From the NCBI GenBank assembly GCA_045586785.1, contig JAZNBA010000073.1:3860-67859 (forward strand): a DNA stretch of 64,000 nucleotides, written 5' to 3'. Within the stretch, counting starts at the first letter, position 1; the number at the start of each line of letters is the position of its first letter. A model generated the notes under the pieces. The model was not told the DNA's origin and did no database searches. It saw only the letters and a program-made list of their open reading frames with translations. Position numbers and translations under genes: made by a program. Positions 19,248 to 27,181 of this stretch are shown piece by piece. This DNA is from UMGS1002 sp045586785. Its GTDB lineage: Bacteria; Bacillota; Clostridia; Oscillospirales; CAG-272.

Positions 19248-21503
19248 TTAAGGGGTGGCAGCCGACTCGGCAGGCGCCGTTGTCTCGGCGGGTGCCGTAG
19301 TTTCGACAGGTGCCGTAGTTTCGACAGGTGCCGTGGTCTCGGCGGGTACCGTGGTCTCGGCGGGTACCGTGGTTTCGGCGGGTGCCGTAGTTTCAACAGG
19401 TGCCGTAGTTTCAACAGGTGCCGTAGTTTCGACAGGTGCCGTCGTTTCGGTCGATGCCGTGGTTTCAGAAGGAGTTACTGTAAATAATCCTTCAAGGCCG
19501 CCCAGACCATTTGAAAGATCTATATCTCCGCCCTGCTCAATGTTAATAGTTCCGTCAAAGCCATCGGAATAGATACCAAAGCCCTTGAACATTGCTCCGG
19601 CGGTTACGGCAGTCACGGTAAGCGTTCCCTTGACGTATTCATACTTATCCTCGCCCTCGGTAATCACCAGCTTGGCGGTATCATCAAGCGAAATACGACC
19701 AAACGGAACGTCTTCGGTATTTGATTCACCGCTTACTGGAACTTCTGTAATACCTGTAAAGGTGCAGTTTGTAATTTCCGTCTGACCATGGTCGACCGTA
19801 CCTACAATAGTGCCTATTCCCTTAGCTCCTGCTTGCGTTGTTGTAAGTTTTGTATTCATTACATAGCAGTCTTCGAGAACGGTTGTAACTTCACTGTCTT
19901 CACTCGCATGGCCAAGAATACCACCAACCGTACCTGCTCCAGAGATATTACTGCCTTCAACCGAGCAATTTGTTAGAGTAATCGTAGTGGCAACTCTATT
20001 ATTTGCATTTACCGCGGCATACGTATTGCCTATCAAACCGCCCGTATTAGGTGAACTGCTGACAAGCGTTGAATTTATCAAATGACAATTATTAAACTCT
20101 ACGCTTTCAAGCCCTGCAATGCACTCAATAAATGCGCCTGAACCTGATGTGTTAGCACTTGACATAGTGGAATTTTGTATCAGCAGATTATTGATGATCA
20201 GCTTTTCTTGTCCATTCTGGTTTTCAACCCCGCCTGCCAAAAGAGGCGCGCTAAGTCCGACAATAGAGTTACTGTTACCATTGATGGTTATTGTTGCGGT
20301 ACTGTTCTGTGTTGCCATTACCACAGGAGTCCAGCTAACGCCCGTCATATCAATATCATTTGCGATATTGATGGTAATATCATCCTTGACATTTTCATCC
20401 GCAATAAGCTGCATAGCGGCAATAAATTCATCGGTCGTGGATACCGTCACAACTTTATCTCTGTTTCCGTGAACTATTTCCTCATCGCCGTTAATGATGA
20501 CGAGCAGACCCGTTGTTCCGAAGTCCTCAAGACCATATACAAGTCCGCTGGCATCCGCAACGTGACCTTCTTCAACAACACCACTGTCAACACAATTTAT
20601 AATATACGTATCGCCAAGATTGGCAACACCTATAATAGAACCAATACCTTGGTTTTCGTTTTTGTTGGTAGATATAAGCGTAGTATTAATTACTTCGCAA
20701 TTTTCGATATACTGATATGTAGCGGGATCGGCTCCGGATCTGCCAAGGATTCCTCCCACAGTTCCAACGCCTTTGATCTCACAGTCCTCAACAGTACAGT
20801 CCGTTATATTAACAGTAGTTTCAACTACTCCTTCTTTTCCTGCTGTATATCCTATTAACGCGCCTGTGTTGTTTGCGCCCGTAACACTTGACTTGATCAG
20901 ATGACAATTTTCAAGAGTTACATTTTGCACTCCGTCAACACTTTCGATAAACGCGCCGCTTCCCTTACTGTTTCTACTCGTCACCTCGGAATATCCGATA
21001 GTCAGATCCTTTATAACGATAGAGGACTCGCCTGCAGCTCCGCCGGCAAATAACGGTGCAGTCAAGCACACTATCTCTTTTCCGTTGCCGAGAATAGTAA
21101 CTGTATTGGTATTGCGAGTTCCATTGATCTGGATCGGATACCAATCAAGATCTGCCATACTTATATCAGCCTCAAGACGCATTGTAATGTCGCCAACCGA
21201 CGGATCATTGATCACGTTTTCGGCATATCTCATTACCGTTGCAAATTCAGAGGCAGTCCTGATAATGAACACACCGTTTGCATCGTGCCCGACACTATCT
21301 ATACTTTTCCAAGTACCGTCCCAGATATCGTAATCCTTTTCGGGAAGTCCGATCATATCACGGCCCGCCACACCGGTATTCATATTCCCCGCCATAGGCG
21401 AGTCGGAAATAACCATCCACGCATATGCGGAAATAACTATCAGTATGACTGAAACCAGCAAAATGTATGCGGACGAAAGCAGTTTCAGTACTGATTTCTT
21501 CAT
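19248..21503 (-). CDS. Secreted parallel beta-helix protein with SipW-type leader and Thr/Pro repeat tail
   Basis: 751-residue exported protein. The leader ends in AYAWMVISDSP (Trp29), the motif shared by this locus. The mature part has two tandem copies (about residues 65-325 and 340-605) of one domain: NGVFIIRTASEF / VSTTDEFIAAM, then an ITINGNSN-type step, SGAFIE, NTGALIG / NTGGLIG and GTVGGILG, i.e. beta-helix rungs resembling GLUG or pectate-lyase folds. No catalytic residues were recognised. The last about 75 residues are repeats of ETTAPV/ETTAPA. No wall anchor follows. The ATG overlaps the preceding stop as ATGA. Probably a surface or matrix component; function otherwise unknown. Confidence 0.75.
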   Translation of the reverse strand: MKKSVLKLLSSAYILLVSVILIVISAYAWMVISDSPMAGNMNTGVAGRDMIGLPEKDYDIWDGTWKSIDSVGHDANGVFIIRTASEFATVMRYAENVINDPSVGDITMRLEADISMADLDWYPIQINGTRNTNTVTILGNGKEIVCLTAPLFAGGAAGESSIVIKDLTIGYSEVTSRNSKGSGAFIESVDGVQNVTLENCHLIKSSVTGANNTGALIGYTAGKEGVVETTVNITDCTVEDCEIKGVGTVGGILGRSGADPATYQYIENCEVINTTLISTNKNENQGIGSIIGVANLGDTYIINCVDSGVVEEGHVADASGLVYGLEDFGTTGLLVIINGDEEIVHGNRDKVVTVSTTDEFIAAMQLIADENVKDDITINIANDIDMTGVSWTPVVMATQNSTATITINGNSNSIVGLSAPLLAGGVENQNGQEKLIINNLLIQNSTMSSANTSGSGAFIECIAGLESVEFNNCHLINSTLVSSSPNTGGLIGNTYAAVNANNRVATTITLTNCSVEGSNISGAGTVGGILGHASEDSEVTTVLEDCYVMNTKLTTTQAGAKGIGTIVGTVDHGQTEITNCTFTGITEVPVSGESNTEDVPFGRISLDDTAKLVITEGEDKYEYVKGTLTVTAVTAGAMFKGFGIYSDGFDGTINIEQGGDIDLSNGLGGLEGLFTVTPSETTASTETTAPVETTAPVETTAPVETTAPAETTVPAETTVPAETTAPVETTAPVETTAPAETTAPAESAATP
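19275..19466. repeat. 18-bp tandem repeat encoding a Thr/Pro/Glu hexapeptide tail
   Basis: About eleven direct copies of an 18-bp unit of the type GCCGTAGTTTCGACAGGT, which encodes TTAPVE/TTAPAE at the C-terminus of the beta-helix protein. Units differ by synonymous or Val/Ala changes, and neighbouring identical units suggest recent slippage. Confidence 0.9.
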
Positions 21504-23275
21504 GCGCCGCCACCCTTACCTTGACCGCGGCGAGAAGCGATCGCTGCATCCAGATTGTCGAAGAAGCCCGACAACACCGTAATATGCAACGCCAGTTGCT
21601 CTCTGTCCTTTTCAATTTGAAGCTGCTCTGCAGCTTTGCGCTCCTCTTCAAGACGAATACGCTCTGCCTGACGGCGTTCGCGCTCTTCTTGCTTCTGACG
21701 CAGCTCCTCTTGACGCTTTTCCCAAAGTGCCTGAGCTTTTTCTTCTTCCTTGCGGATTCGCTCACGCTCTTGTTCTTCCTGCTTAAGACGCTCTTGCTCT
21801 TCAAGTATACGCGCCGCATCCTCAAACTCCTGAGTAGCTTCCATTGCGCGGCGCTGCTCTTCAAGCTCATCACGTGCTATAAGCAGGTCCTCAATTCCGC
21901 GGAATACAAATTCAAGCTCTGCTATAAACAGCTTGCCGCGACGGTTATCCTCAAGCTCACGTTCAAGTCGCTCAAACTCAAGGCGGGCACGTTCAGCCTC
22001 CTGCTCCTTACGCAGCACTTCGGCTTGACGCTCCTCTTCGAGGCGTCTGCGTTCTTCTTCCTCTTCCTGTTCTCGGCGTATACGCTCCTCTTCCTCTCGC
22101 TTGAGTCGCTCCTGCTCCTCAACCAGACGGCGGCGCTCCTCGGCCTCCTCAAGCATAAGCTGCTCTTTGGTAAGCTCCTCAATAAGTACCTTGCGTATCT
22201 CGATATCGGGAAGATCGTAATCTTCTGTCAGTTCTTCAATGATCTCTTTTATAAACTTAGGCTTGAGAACACGTCTCTTGGCGGGCGCCGCAGTGGGAAC
22301 CTCGCGTGATTTTTCGTCCTCAAGATAGTTTTTCAAAATAATGTAGTTGAACATGACACCGTGGAAAATATCTCTCTGGAAGGTGTCACTTATATCGGGG
22401 CTTTGCTCCTCCACCTTGATGGCGTAGCCGATATCCTGATAATGATGGAAGAACTCATATAATTTTGCAACTGCTTTGTAGTTGGGATTTTTCTTAATTA
22501 CGTTTGTTTTGACAAGCGCGCCTCTGACACGCTGTGCCTTTGCCATTTCCTTGGCGAAAGGCGAATTCATGAACGCGCCAAGCACTCTGTTAAGACGCGC
22601 AACGCGGGACAGCACATCGCCGTGTTTTTCATCGGTGGAAAGTATGTCATCCTTTTCCTTGATGTGCAGGAACATATCCAGATGCACATTTTCCGTTGCA
22701 CTTTCCATGTTGGATGTCAGCTTGAGCTTTGCGCCAAACTCATCCGTCATGGCGTTTGCCAATGCGTCATAACGTATTTTTACAAAGTGATAAGCATCCT
22801 CAAGCACCGTGATAACAAGACGGTTTTCATAAATGAGCACCGAGTCATCGCGCAGCTTTTGCATCAAGTGATTGGGGCGGACTTCTCCTCTGCCCTCGTC
22901 GAAATCATCAACAAGCGCGCCGTGTTGCGCCAGATGGCGTACAACCGCAGGCTCACCCTTCTTGGCGTGTGCCACATTAACGATGATCTCTTCTTCACGG
23001 ATAATATTTCGAGGATTGGAAATGATAAACTGCAAACTTTCAAGTGCCTCTTCAACAGCCTCGACCCACTTGATGTCTATGATCTTATCCAGTCTTCTGT
23101 TGGAGAACTGGAATTCGTTTTGAGCTATAGCGATCTCATGCATGAAGAAGTTGTAGAACTCGGTACTGGCGAGGGCACGAATCACGCTCTTTGTGTATTT
23201 GAGATAAACGGCGTCTATCAAAGAAGTCTTTGGCTTTTTGCCACCGTGGAAAATGGATTTCTTTTGCTCTGCCAT
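21500..23275 (-). CDS. Coiled-coil protein resembling the N-terminal part of DUF2357 (McrC-like) partners
   Basis: 591-residue protein with no signal peptide or membrane segment. Residues about 55-175 contain FSNRRLDKIIDIKW, ISNPRNIIREEE, RHLAQHGALV and IYENRLVITVLED. These resemble, from memory, DUF2357-containing proteins encoded beside McrB-like ATPases. The usual C-terminal PD-(D/E)XK nuclease domain is not recognisable. Instead residues about 340-560 are a long Glu/Arg-rich coiled coil (EEERRRLEEERQ-type heptads). It ends in GQGKGGGA. It follows the AAA+ ATPase gene by 39 nt, with AAGGAG before the start, and overlaps the next gene by ATGA. Most likely an adaptor or scaffold working with the ATPase. 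Confidence 0.6.
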   Translation of the reverse strand: MAEQKKSIFHGGKKPKTSLIDAVYLKYTKSVIRALASTEFYNFFMHEIAIAQNEFQFSNRRLDKIIDIKWVEAVEEALESLQFIISNPRNIIREEEIIVNVAHAKKGEPAVVRHLAQHGALVDDFDEGRGEVRPNHLMQKLRDDSVLIYENRLVITVLEDAYHFVKIRYDALANAMTDEFGAKLKLTSNMESATENVHLDMFLHIKEKDDILSTDEKHGDVLSRVARLNRVLGAFMNSPFAKEMAKAQRVRGALVKTNVIKKNPNYKAVAKLYEFFHHYQDIGYAIKVEEQSPDISDTFQRDIFHGVMFNYIILKNYLEDEKSREVPTAAPAKRRVLKPKFIKEIIEELTEDYDLPDIEIRKVLIEELTKEQLMLEEAEERRRLVEEQERLKREEEERIRREQEEEEERRRLEEERQAEVLRKEQEAERARLEFERLERELEDNRRGKLFIAELEFVFRGIEDLLIARDELEEQRRAMEATQEFEDAARILEEQERLKQEEQERERIRKEEEKAQALWEKRQEELRQKQEERERRQAERIRLEEERKAAEQLQIEKDREQLALHITVLSGFFDNLDAAIASRRGQGKGGGA

Positions 23276-23314
23276 ACCGAGCTCCTTTCTTCAAGAATGA
23301 ATATTTCTTAAATG

Positions 23315-24889
23315 TTAGTTGTTTTTCTTAAGGAAGTCTATGTAGTCTTTACATTCAACCATGGTGTTCTTGCCGAACAGCTTATCAAGATAGGACGAGA
23401 ACTTGGTCAGCTCATCCTTCATAAAGCCGAGGTTCAGCGACTCGAACTTACGAAGCACCTTTTTAGCTACCATAAAGTCGATAGCTTCAATTTCCGTACC
23501 GCCGCAGGCGATAAAGCAAGGAACGTAATCACCCAACTGCTTCATAATACGGTTACCGAACGCAAGACGGAAATTCTTTATGAGGTATTCGTTCATTTCC
23601 TCCAGCTTGTCAAGATTTTCTGGAGAAATGAAATATTTCTTTTTTGCCTCGTCAAACATTTCGTTGATATGATCGGTAGAAATGTATATCGGGGGCTCTG
23701 TCTCACACTCAAACGCCTCTGCGCGGCTGTCAAGGTCGATGGGTATTGCACGGTCGTAAACCTTATCCGCTACGGCGAAGGTGGAGTCGTCGTTGTTGAT
23801 GGTACCGGTAAACCAGATGTTGTTGGGTATCTGGATCTTACCGTTGTTGATAAGACAGGGGTCGTTATCCCAGGTTGCCGTAGCAACGTCTATCTTCCAC
23901 TCGCTCTGAAGCGGCATTTCGAGAATTGACAGCATTTCCGCAAAGTAATATTCAACACGCGCGATGTTCATCTCGTCGAGAATGATAAATGTGGGATCGC
24001 GATAATAATTAGCTTCATATACCGTGCGCAAAAAGTCTGTCTCGGTATATTTTTTTGTAAATTCGTTAAAGTAACCGTAAAGCTCGGTGCGCTCACGCCA
24101 CGCAGGCTGAACGGAAACCACCGTGGTGTCCTTCTGAACAAACTTACCGAACGCGTAAGGCAGTGACGTTTTACCTGTACCCGAAATACCCTGCAGAATA
24201 ATGATTCGCGCAGTGCCCATCGAAGCGATATAGTGACGTATCAGCTTTATATCGTAGTACAGATGCAGCTGCGATGCCGAATATTTACGGAATCTGTCAC
24301 AAAACTGCTCAAGAGTAACATCATTGTCATACGGAGGCGGCGTGTAGCCTGCCTTGTATATGTTGTCCACCGTGGTAAGACGGAAGAAACGGCTGTCAAC
24401 GGGATTGACGGGAGGCGAGGTCAGCTTGTTGCGCTTGGAGTTGTCAAATTCGGTAGGCTCATCGCCATCGTCAAGACCGAGATCGGCTGCGGTAGCGTCG
24501 CCGCCAAGCTCTGCCAGACGCATGGCAAGCAGCTTATCCTTCTCGTAATTGGCACGTATCAGCTCACGCTGAAGCTGATTGACCTTTTTTGCCATTTCGT
24601 CGTATTGCTTCACGGGGATACGGAATCTGAACAGCTTCTTGATACCCTTGACCGCGAATATTATAAGTACGACGATAGCCGCCAGTAACACCAGATTGGC
24701 AATTAACAGCAGTATCCAGTCCAGAGTTGTAAAATCGCTCTCATTTGCCTTTATGGCGTTCATTCTTCCGGGGAAATTGAATATATTGACCACAAATTCA
24801 AAAGCGGAAACGAAAATATCTAAAAATGACTTAAATATTTGCCCGATATCCTGAAAGAAATATCGGAAAAAGTTATCAGCGTTAAGCAT
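23315..24889 (-). CDS. Membrane-anchored McrB-like AAA+ ATPase
   Basis: 524-residue protein. An N-terminal segment with a strong transmembrane helix (residues about 57-81) is followed by a short coiled coil (about 95-128) and the AAA+ core: Walker A GISGTGKTS (residues 234-242), Walker B IILDEMN (302-308), and WFTGTINNDDST (359-370), the sensor region typical of McrB-type GTPases/ATPases. Most McrB proteins are soluble and pair with McrC nuclease; here no nuclease domain is visible in either this protein or its neighbour. Position between two SipW genes and among SipW substrates suggests ATP- or GTP-driven remodelling of a membrane or surface complex (inference). Confidence 0.85.
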   Translation of the reverse strand: MLNADNFFRYFFQDIGQIFKSFLDIFVSAFEFVVNIFNFPGRMNAIKANESDFTTLDWILLLIANLVLLAAIVVLIIFAVKGIKKLFRFRIPVKQYDEMAKKVNQLQRELIRANYEKDKLLAMRLAELGGDATAADLGLDDGDEPTEFDNSKRNKLTSPPVNPVDSRFFRLTTVDNIYKAGYTPPPYDNDVTLEQFCDRFRKYSASQLHLYYDIKLIRHYIASMGTARIIILQGISGTGKTSLPYAFGKFVQKDTTVVSVQPAWRERTELYGYFNEFTKKYTETDFLRTVYEANYYRDPTFIILDEMNIARVEYYFAEMLSILEMPLQSEWKIDVATATWDNDPCLINNGKIQIPNNIWFTGTINNDDSTFAVADKVYDRAIPIDLDSRAEAFECETEPPIYISTDHINEMFDEAKKKYFISPENLDKLEEMNEYLIKNFRLAFGNRIMKQLGDYVPCFIACGGTEIEAIDFMVAKKVLRKFESLNLGFMKDELTKFSSYLDKLFGKNTMVECKDYIDFLKKNN

Positions 24890-24926
24890 GCCAATCTCCT
24901 TTTACAGTTTCACCGGGCAGTGCTTA

Positions 24927-25907
24927 TCACTGCTCGCTATTGTTGCTCTCCTCTGTGACTTCGGTAGGCTCTGCCGATGCAGTTTCGGTAGCAGCCACAG
25001 CCTCTGCAGATTTTTGAGCTTGCATCTCCGCCAGCATTTCTTTGCGTAATTGCTCTCGCAATTCCGCTTCCATAGCCGCGCGGCGGATCTCCTCCTTGGT
25101 CTTCTGATCCTTGATCTGAGACTCAATAAGATCCTCGGTTCTGCCTCTCTCCTGCTCATACTTGATGAGCATCTTTACGTTCTGATATTCAAACAATACA
25201 CGGAAGAATTGAACAAGGTGGAAAATAAAGAATATAAGTACGGGAATAACAACTACGATAAAGAATCCGAGAGGTTCTTGAACGTATTTTACAACGCTTC
25301 CCACAGCGGGAATACGGAACAGATACTTCGCCTCGAGAGAAGTCTCGTGGACAGTTGAGGAGTCGGGGTATTTGTTGTTATCACCCTTAGTCTCAAAGTA
25401 AATACGCTCGCCGCCGTCGCCGATATTGAGAATACGGTGCGTGTTGAGCGCGGGCAGACCGTCAATGATGGTCTGATACGTGATTATATCACCCTGACGC
25501 AACTCAAGCGCGGCTTTATGACGCTTTTCAGCGTTTTTGGGGAAAGCCTTTCCAATGACAAGGTCTCCTCGGTAAATAGTGTCTTCCATTGAGTCAGACT
25601 CTACCGTAAACAAGCAGATACCGAAAAAGCTCGGTACACCGCTACCGCTGGTAGACATAAACGAAATATACGTGGACATTGCCGCCATAACTATGGCAAC
25701 TATCAGCACTACGTTTACAATAGTGTTGATAATTCGTCTGGACTTGGGCACCTCGGGTTCTTCACCGTCTTCAGTGGGCTCGGGGGGCGGAGTGGGTGCT
25801 TTTTTAAGCTTTTGTTTCTTTTTCTTGTTCACAGACTCGGGGGCAGGGGTGGTCTCAGGAGCAGAATCCGCAGCTGCCGGATCCATGATTTCCTTGTTCT
25901 CTTCCAT
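24927..25907 (-). CDS. SipW/ER-type signal peptidase I (first copy in the locus)
   Basis: 326-residue S26B family signal peptidase. The N-terminal cytoplasmic extension is Pro/Glu/Lys-rich (about 55 residues). A TM helix follows (58-80), then catalytic Ser106 in ESDSMEDTI, His157 in LNTHRIL and TKGDNN. A second TM (about 205-230) precedes a charged coiled-coil tail. The ATG at 25907 has GGAGG 5 nt upstream; the longer reading would use TTG. It lies 69 nt after the TasA-like protein gene at 25977, its likely substrate, and 37 nt before the AAA+ ATPase gene. It differs clearly from the second copy at 18492, so substrate specialisation is likely (inference). Confidence 0.9.
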   Translation of the reverse strand: MEENKEIMDPAAADSAPETTPAPESVNKKKKQKLKKAPTPPPEPTEDGEEPEVPKSRRIINTIVNVVLIVAIVMAAMSTYISFMSTSGSGVPSFFGICLFTVESDSMEDTIYRGDLVIGKAFPKNAEKRHKAALELRQGDIITYQTIIDGLPALNTHRILNIGDGGERIYFETKGDNNKYPDSSTVHETSLEAKYLFRIPAVGSVVKYVQEPLGFFIVVVIPVLIFFIFHLVQFFRVLFEYQNVKMLIKYEQERGRTEDLIESQIKDQKTKEEIRRAAMEAELREQLRKEMLAEMQAQKSAEAVAATETASAEPTEVTEESNNSEQ

Positions 25908-25976
25908 AAAATCCTCCAAATTAATTTATATCTCGTAAAATTATATTCCAAAGTGCGAAAACGCACAATTGTTCTC

Positions 25977-26957
25977 TCAATCAATTTCATCCATGCCGGA
26001 GCCATCGCGGGACTTGGCATCAAACTGAACACCGGCAATGATCTTTGCCGCCTGACCGATCTTGTTGGTACAGTCCTCATCCTGACCTTCCAGCCACAGG
26101 TACAGATCTATCTGCGCGGTCTGTCCCTTGTCGATATCAAACAGCCATGTGTCGTCCAGAAATTCACCGTAATGGTAAATGACTACGTTGTACTGCACGG
26201 GATCGGCTTCGACCCAGGCAGTAGCCGTCTGGCGGATCAGGCGCTCTGCGGGTACTAAGCTTTCGGTTCCGTCAACACTCGGCGTAGCCTTGTAGTCGCG
26301 GGAATAGTCAAGATGTACATCGCAGTTGGGCTCATATATAATAAAGGTAGGATCCTCATCAAGAGGGTCGCCGTTTTTGTCAAACTTAGTAATGCGGAAG
26401 CCTATGCGGACAGCGCTTTTTGCAGTCTGACCGCCATCATTGTGAATGATATCTTCCGAATTCCATTCAGGTGTTCCCACCACAAAGTTACCGCTTTGCT
26501 CGGTGGGGTCCGCAAGAGATACGGTCATGTTGTAGTCCGCTCTTGCGTAAAAAGTAAACTTAACGTAATAAGCTTCGCTGTCTGTGCCGTTGGCGTTGCG
26601 ATCGTCCGTAAGCTCATAGGATATGCCGCGGATCCTGCCGTCTGCGCCGAAATCCGCCGCATAAAATATGCCCTCGCTGTCCGACCATGTGACAGGCTTG
26701 AGTATAGTGTTATCGGGCATGTAATCGCTGTAATCCAGGTGCAGCTCCCATTCTTCAAAAGGAAGCGTGTTGTCCGCCGAGAGCATAACGCCCTTTGCGG
26801 AATTGATATAAAGCGCCATATCGTGGACCTTTGGCGTTTTTGAAAGTGTAAACCAGGTATAAGTTGCCGTAGAGAGCAGAACCACAAGCACCAACAACAT
26901 ATAAAACATTCTTGCAATGGTCCAGATACTCTTAGTGCTTTTGCTTCGTCTTGCCAA
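25977..26957 (-). CDS. TasA-like secreted protein with SipW-type leader
   Basis: 326-residue exported protein. The leader has a basic N-terminus, a hydrophobic run and TYTWFTLSKTP (Trp35), typical of SipW-processed proteins. The mature domain (about residues 40-315) is beta-rich and ends with LYLWLEGQDEDCTN (residues 285-298) followed by an AGVQFD strand; the membrane-anchored protein at 30055 has the same element (VLWLEGYDPECTN). The single conserved Cys296 could pair between subunits. By analogy to TasA/camelysin-like proteins it may be the main fibre subunit (inference). It is next to a SipW gene. AAGGAG precedes the ATG. Confidence 0.7.
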   Translation of the reverse strand: MARRSKSTKSIWTIARMFYMLLVLVVLLSTATYTWFTLSKTPKVHDMALYINSAKGVMLSADNTLPFEEWELHLDYSDYMPDNTILKPVTWSDSEGIFYAADFGADGRIRGISYELTDDRNANGTDSEAYYVKFTFYARADYNMTVSLADPTEQSGNFVVGTPEWNSEDIIHNDGGQTAKSAVRIGFRITKFDKNGDPLDEDPTFIIYEPNCDVHLDYSRDYKATPSVDGTESLVPAERLIRQTATAWVEADPVQYNVVIYHYGEFLDDTWLFDIDKGQTAQIDLYLWLEGQDEDCTNKIGQAAKIIAGVQFDAKSRDGSGMDEID

Positions 26958-26996
26958 TGAACTGCTCCTTTCTCAGATAAATGCGGGGGGCTTTTG

Positions 26997-27038
26997 GATG
27001 AAGTGAGGCTCTCACTCCAAAGGAGCCTTCACTTCATC
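26997..27038. repeat. Imperfect palindrome in the gap between two surface protein genes
   Basis: GATGAAGTGAGGCTC with its complement (one extra T) around a 10-nt loop. A second G+C-rich inverted repeat lies at about 27047-27082. No T run follows in the direction of transcription, so this looks like an intergenic repeat element rather than a terminator. The rest of 26958-27181 shows nothing else. Confidence 0.55.
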
Positions 27039-27181
27039 ATTCACATACCCTCCGCGGACTCGAGCAACAGAGCCCGCGGGGGCTTTTGACTTAGTTTTTT
27101 AGTTCGTTTCTTATAATTTTAATGTAAGCTTATAAAAACAAGTTCAAATTAAAGGGTTACTTAAGGACTTACAGGCTCTTC

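Noticed and set aside
19275..19466. CRISPR array
   Set aside because: The 18-bp units are directly contiguous without spacers and encode an in-frame hexapeptide repeat.
21467..22309. Plus-strand Leu/Phe-rich frame that looks like a membrane protein
   Set aside because: It is the complement of the Glu/Lys/Arg coiled coil, where GAG/AAG/CGC codons read as CTC/CTT/GCG. Artefact.
21500..24889. McrBC-type restriction system
   Set aside because: The ATPase has a membrane anchor, its partner shows no nuclease motif, no methyltransferase is near, and the surroundings are surface proteins.
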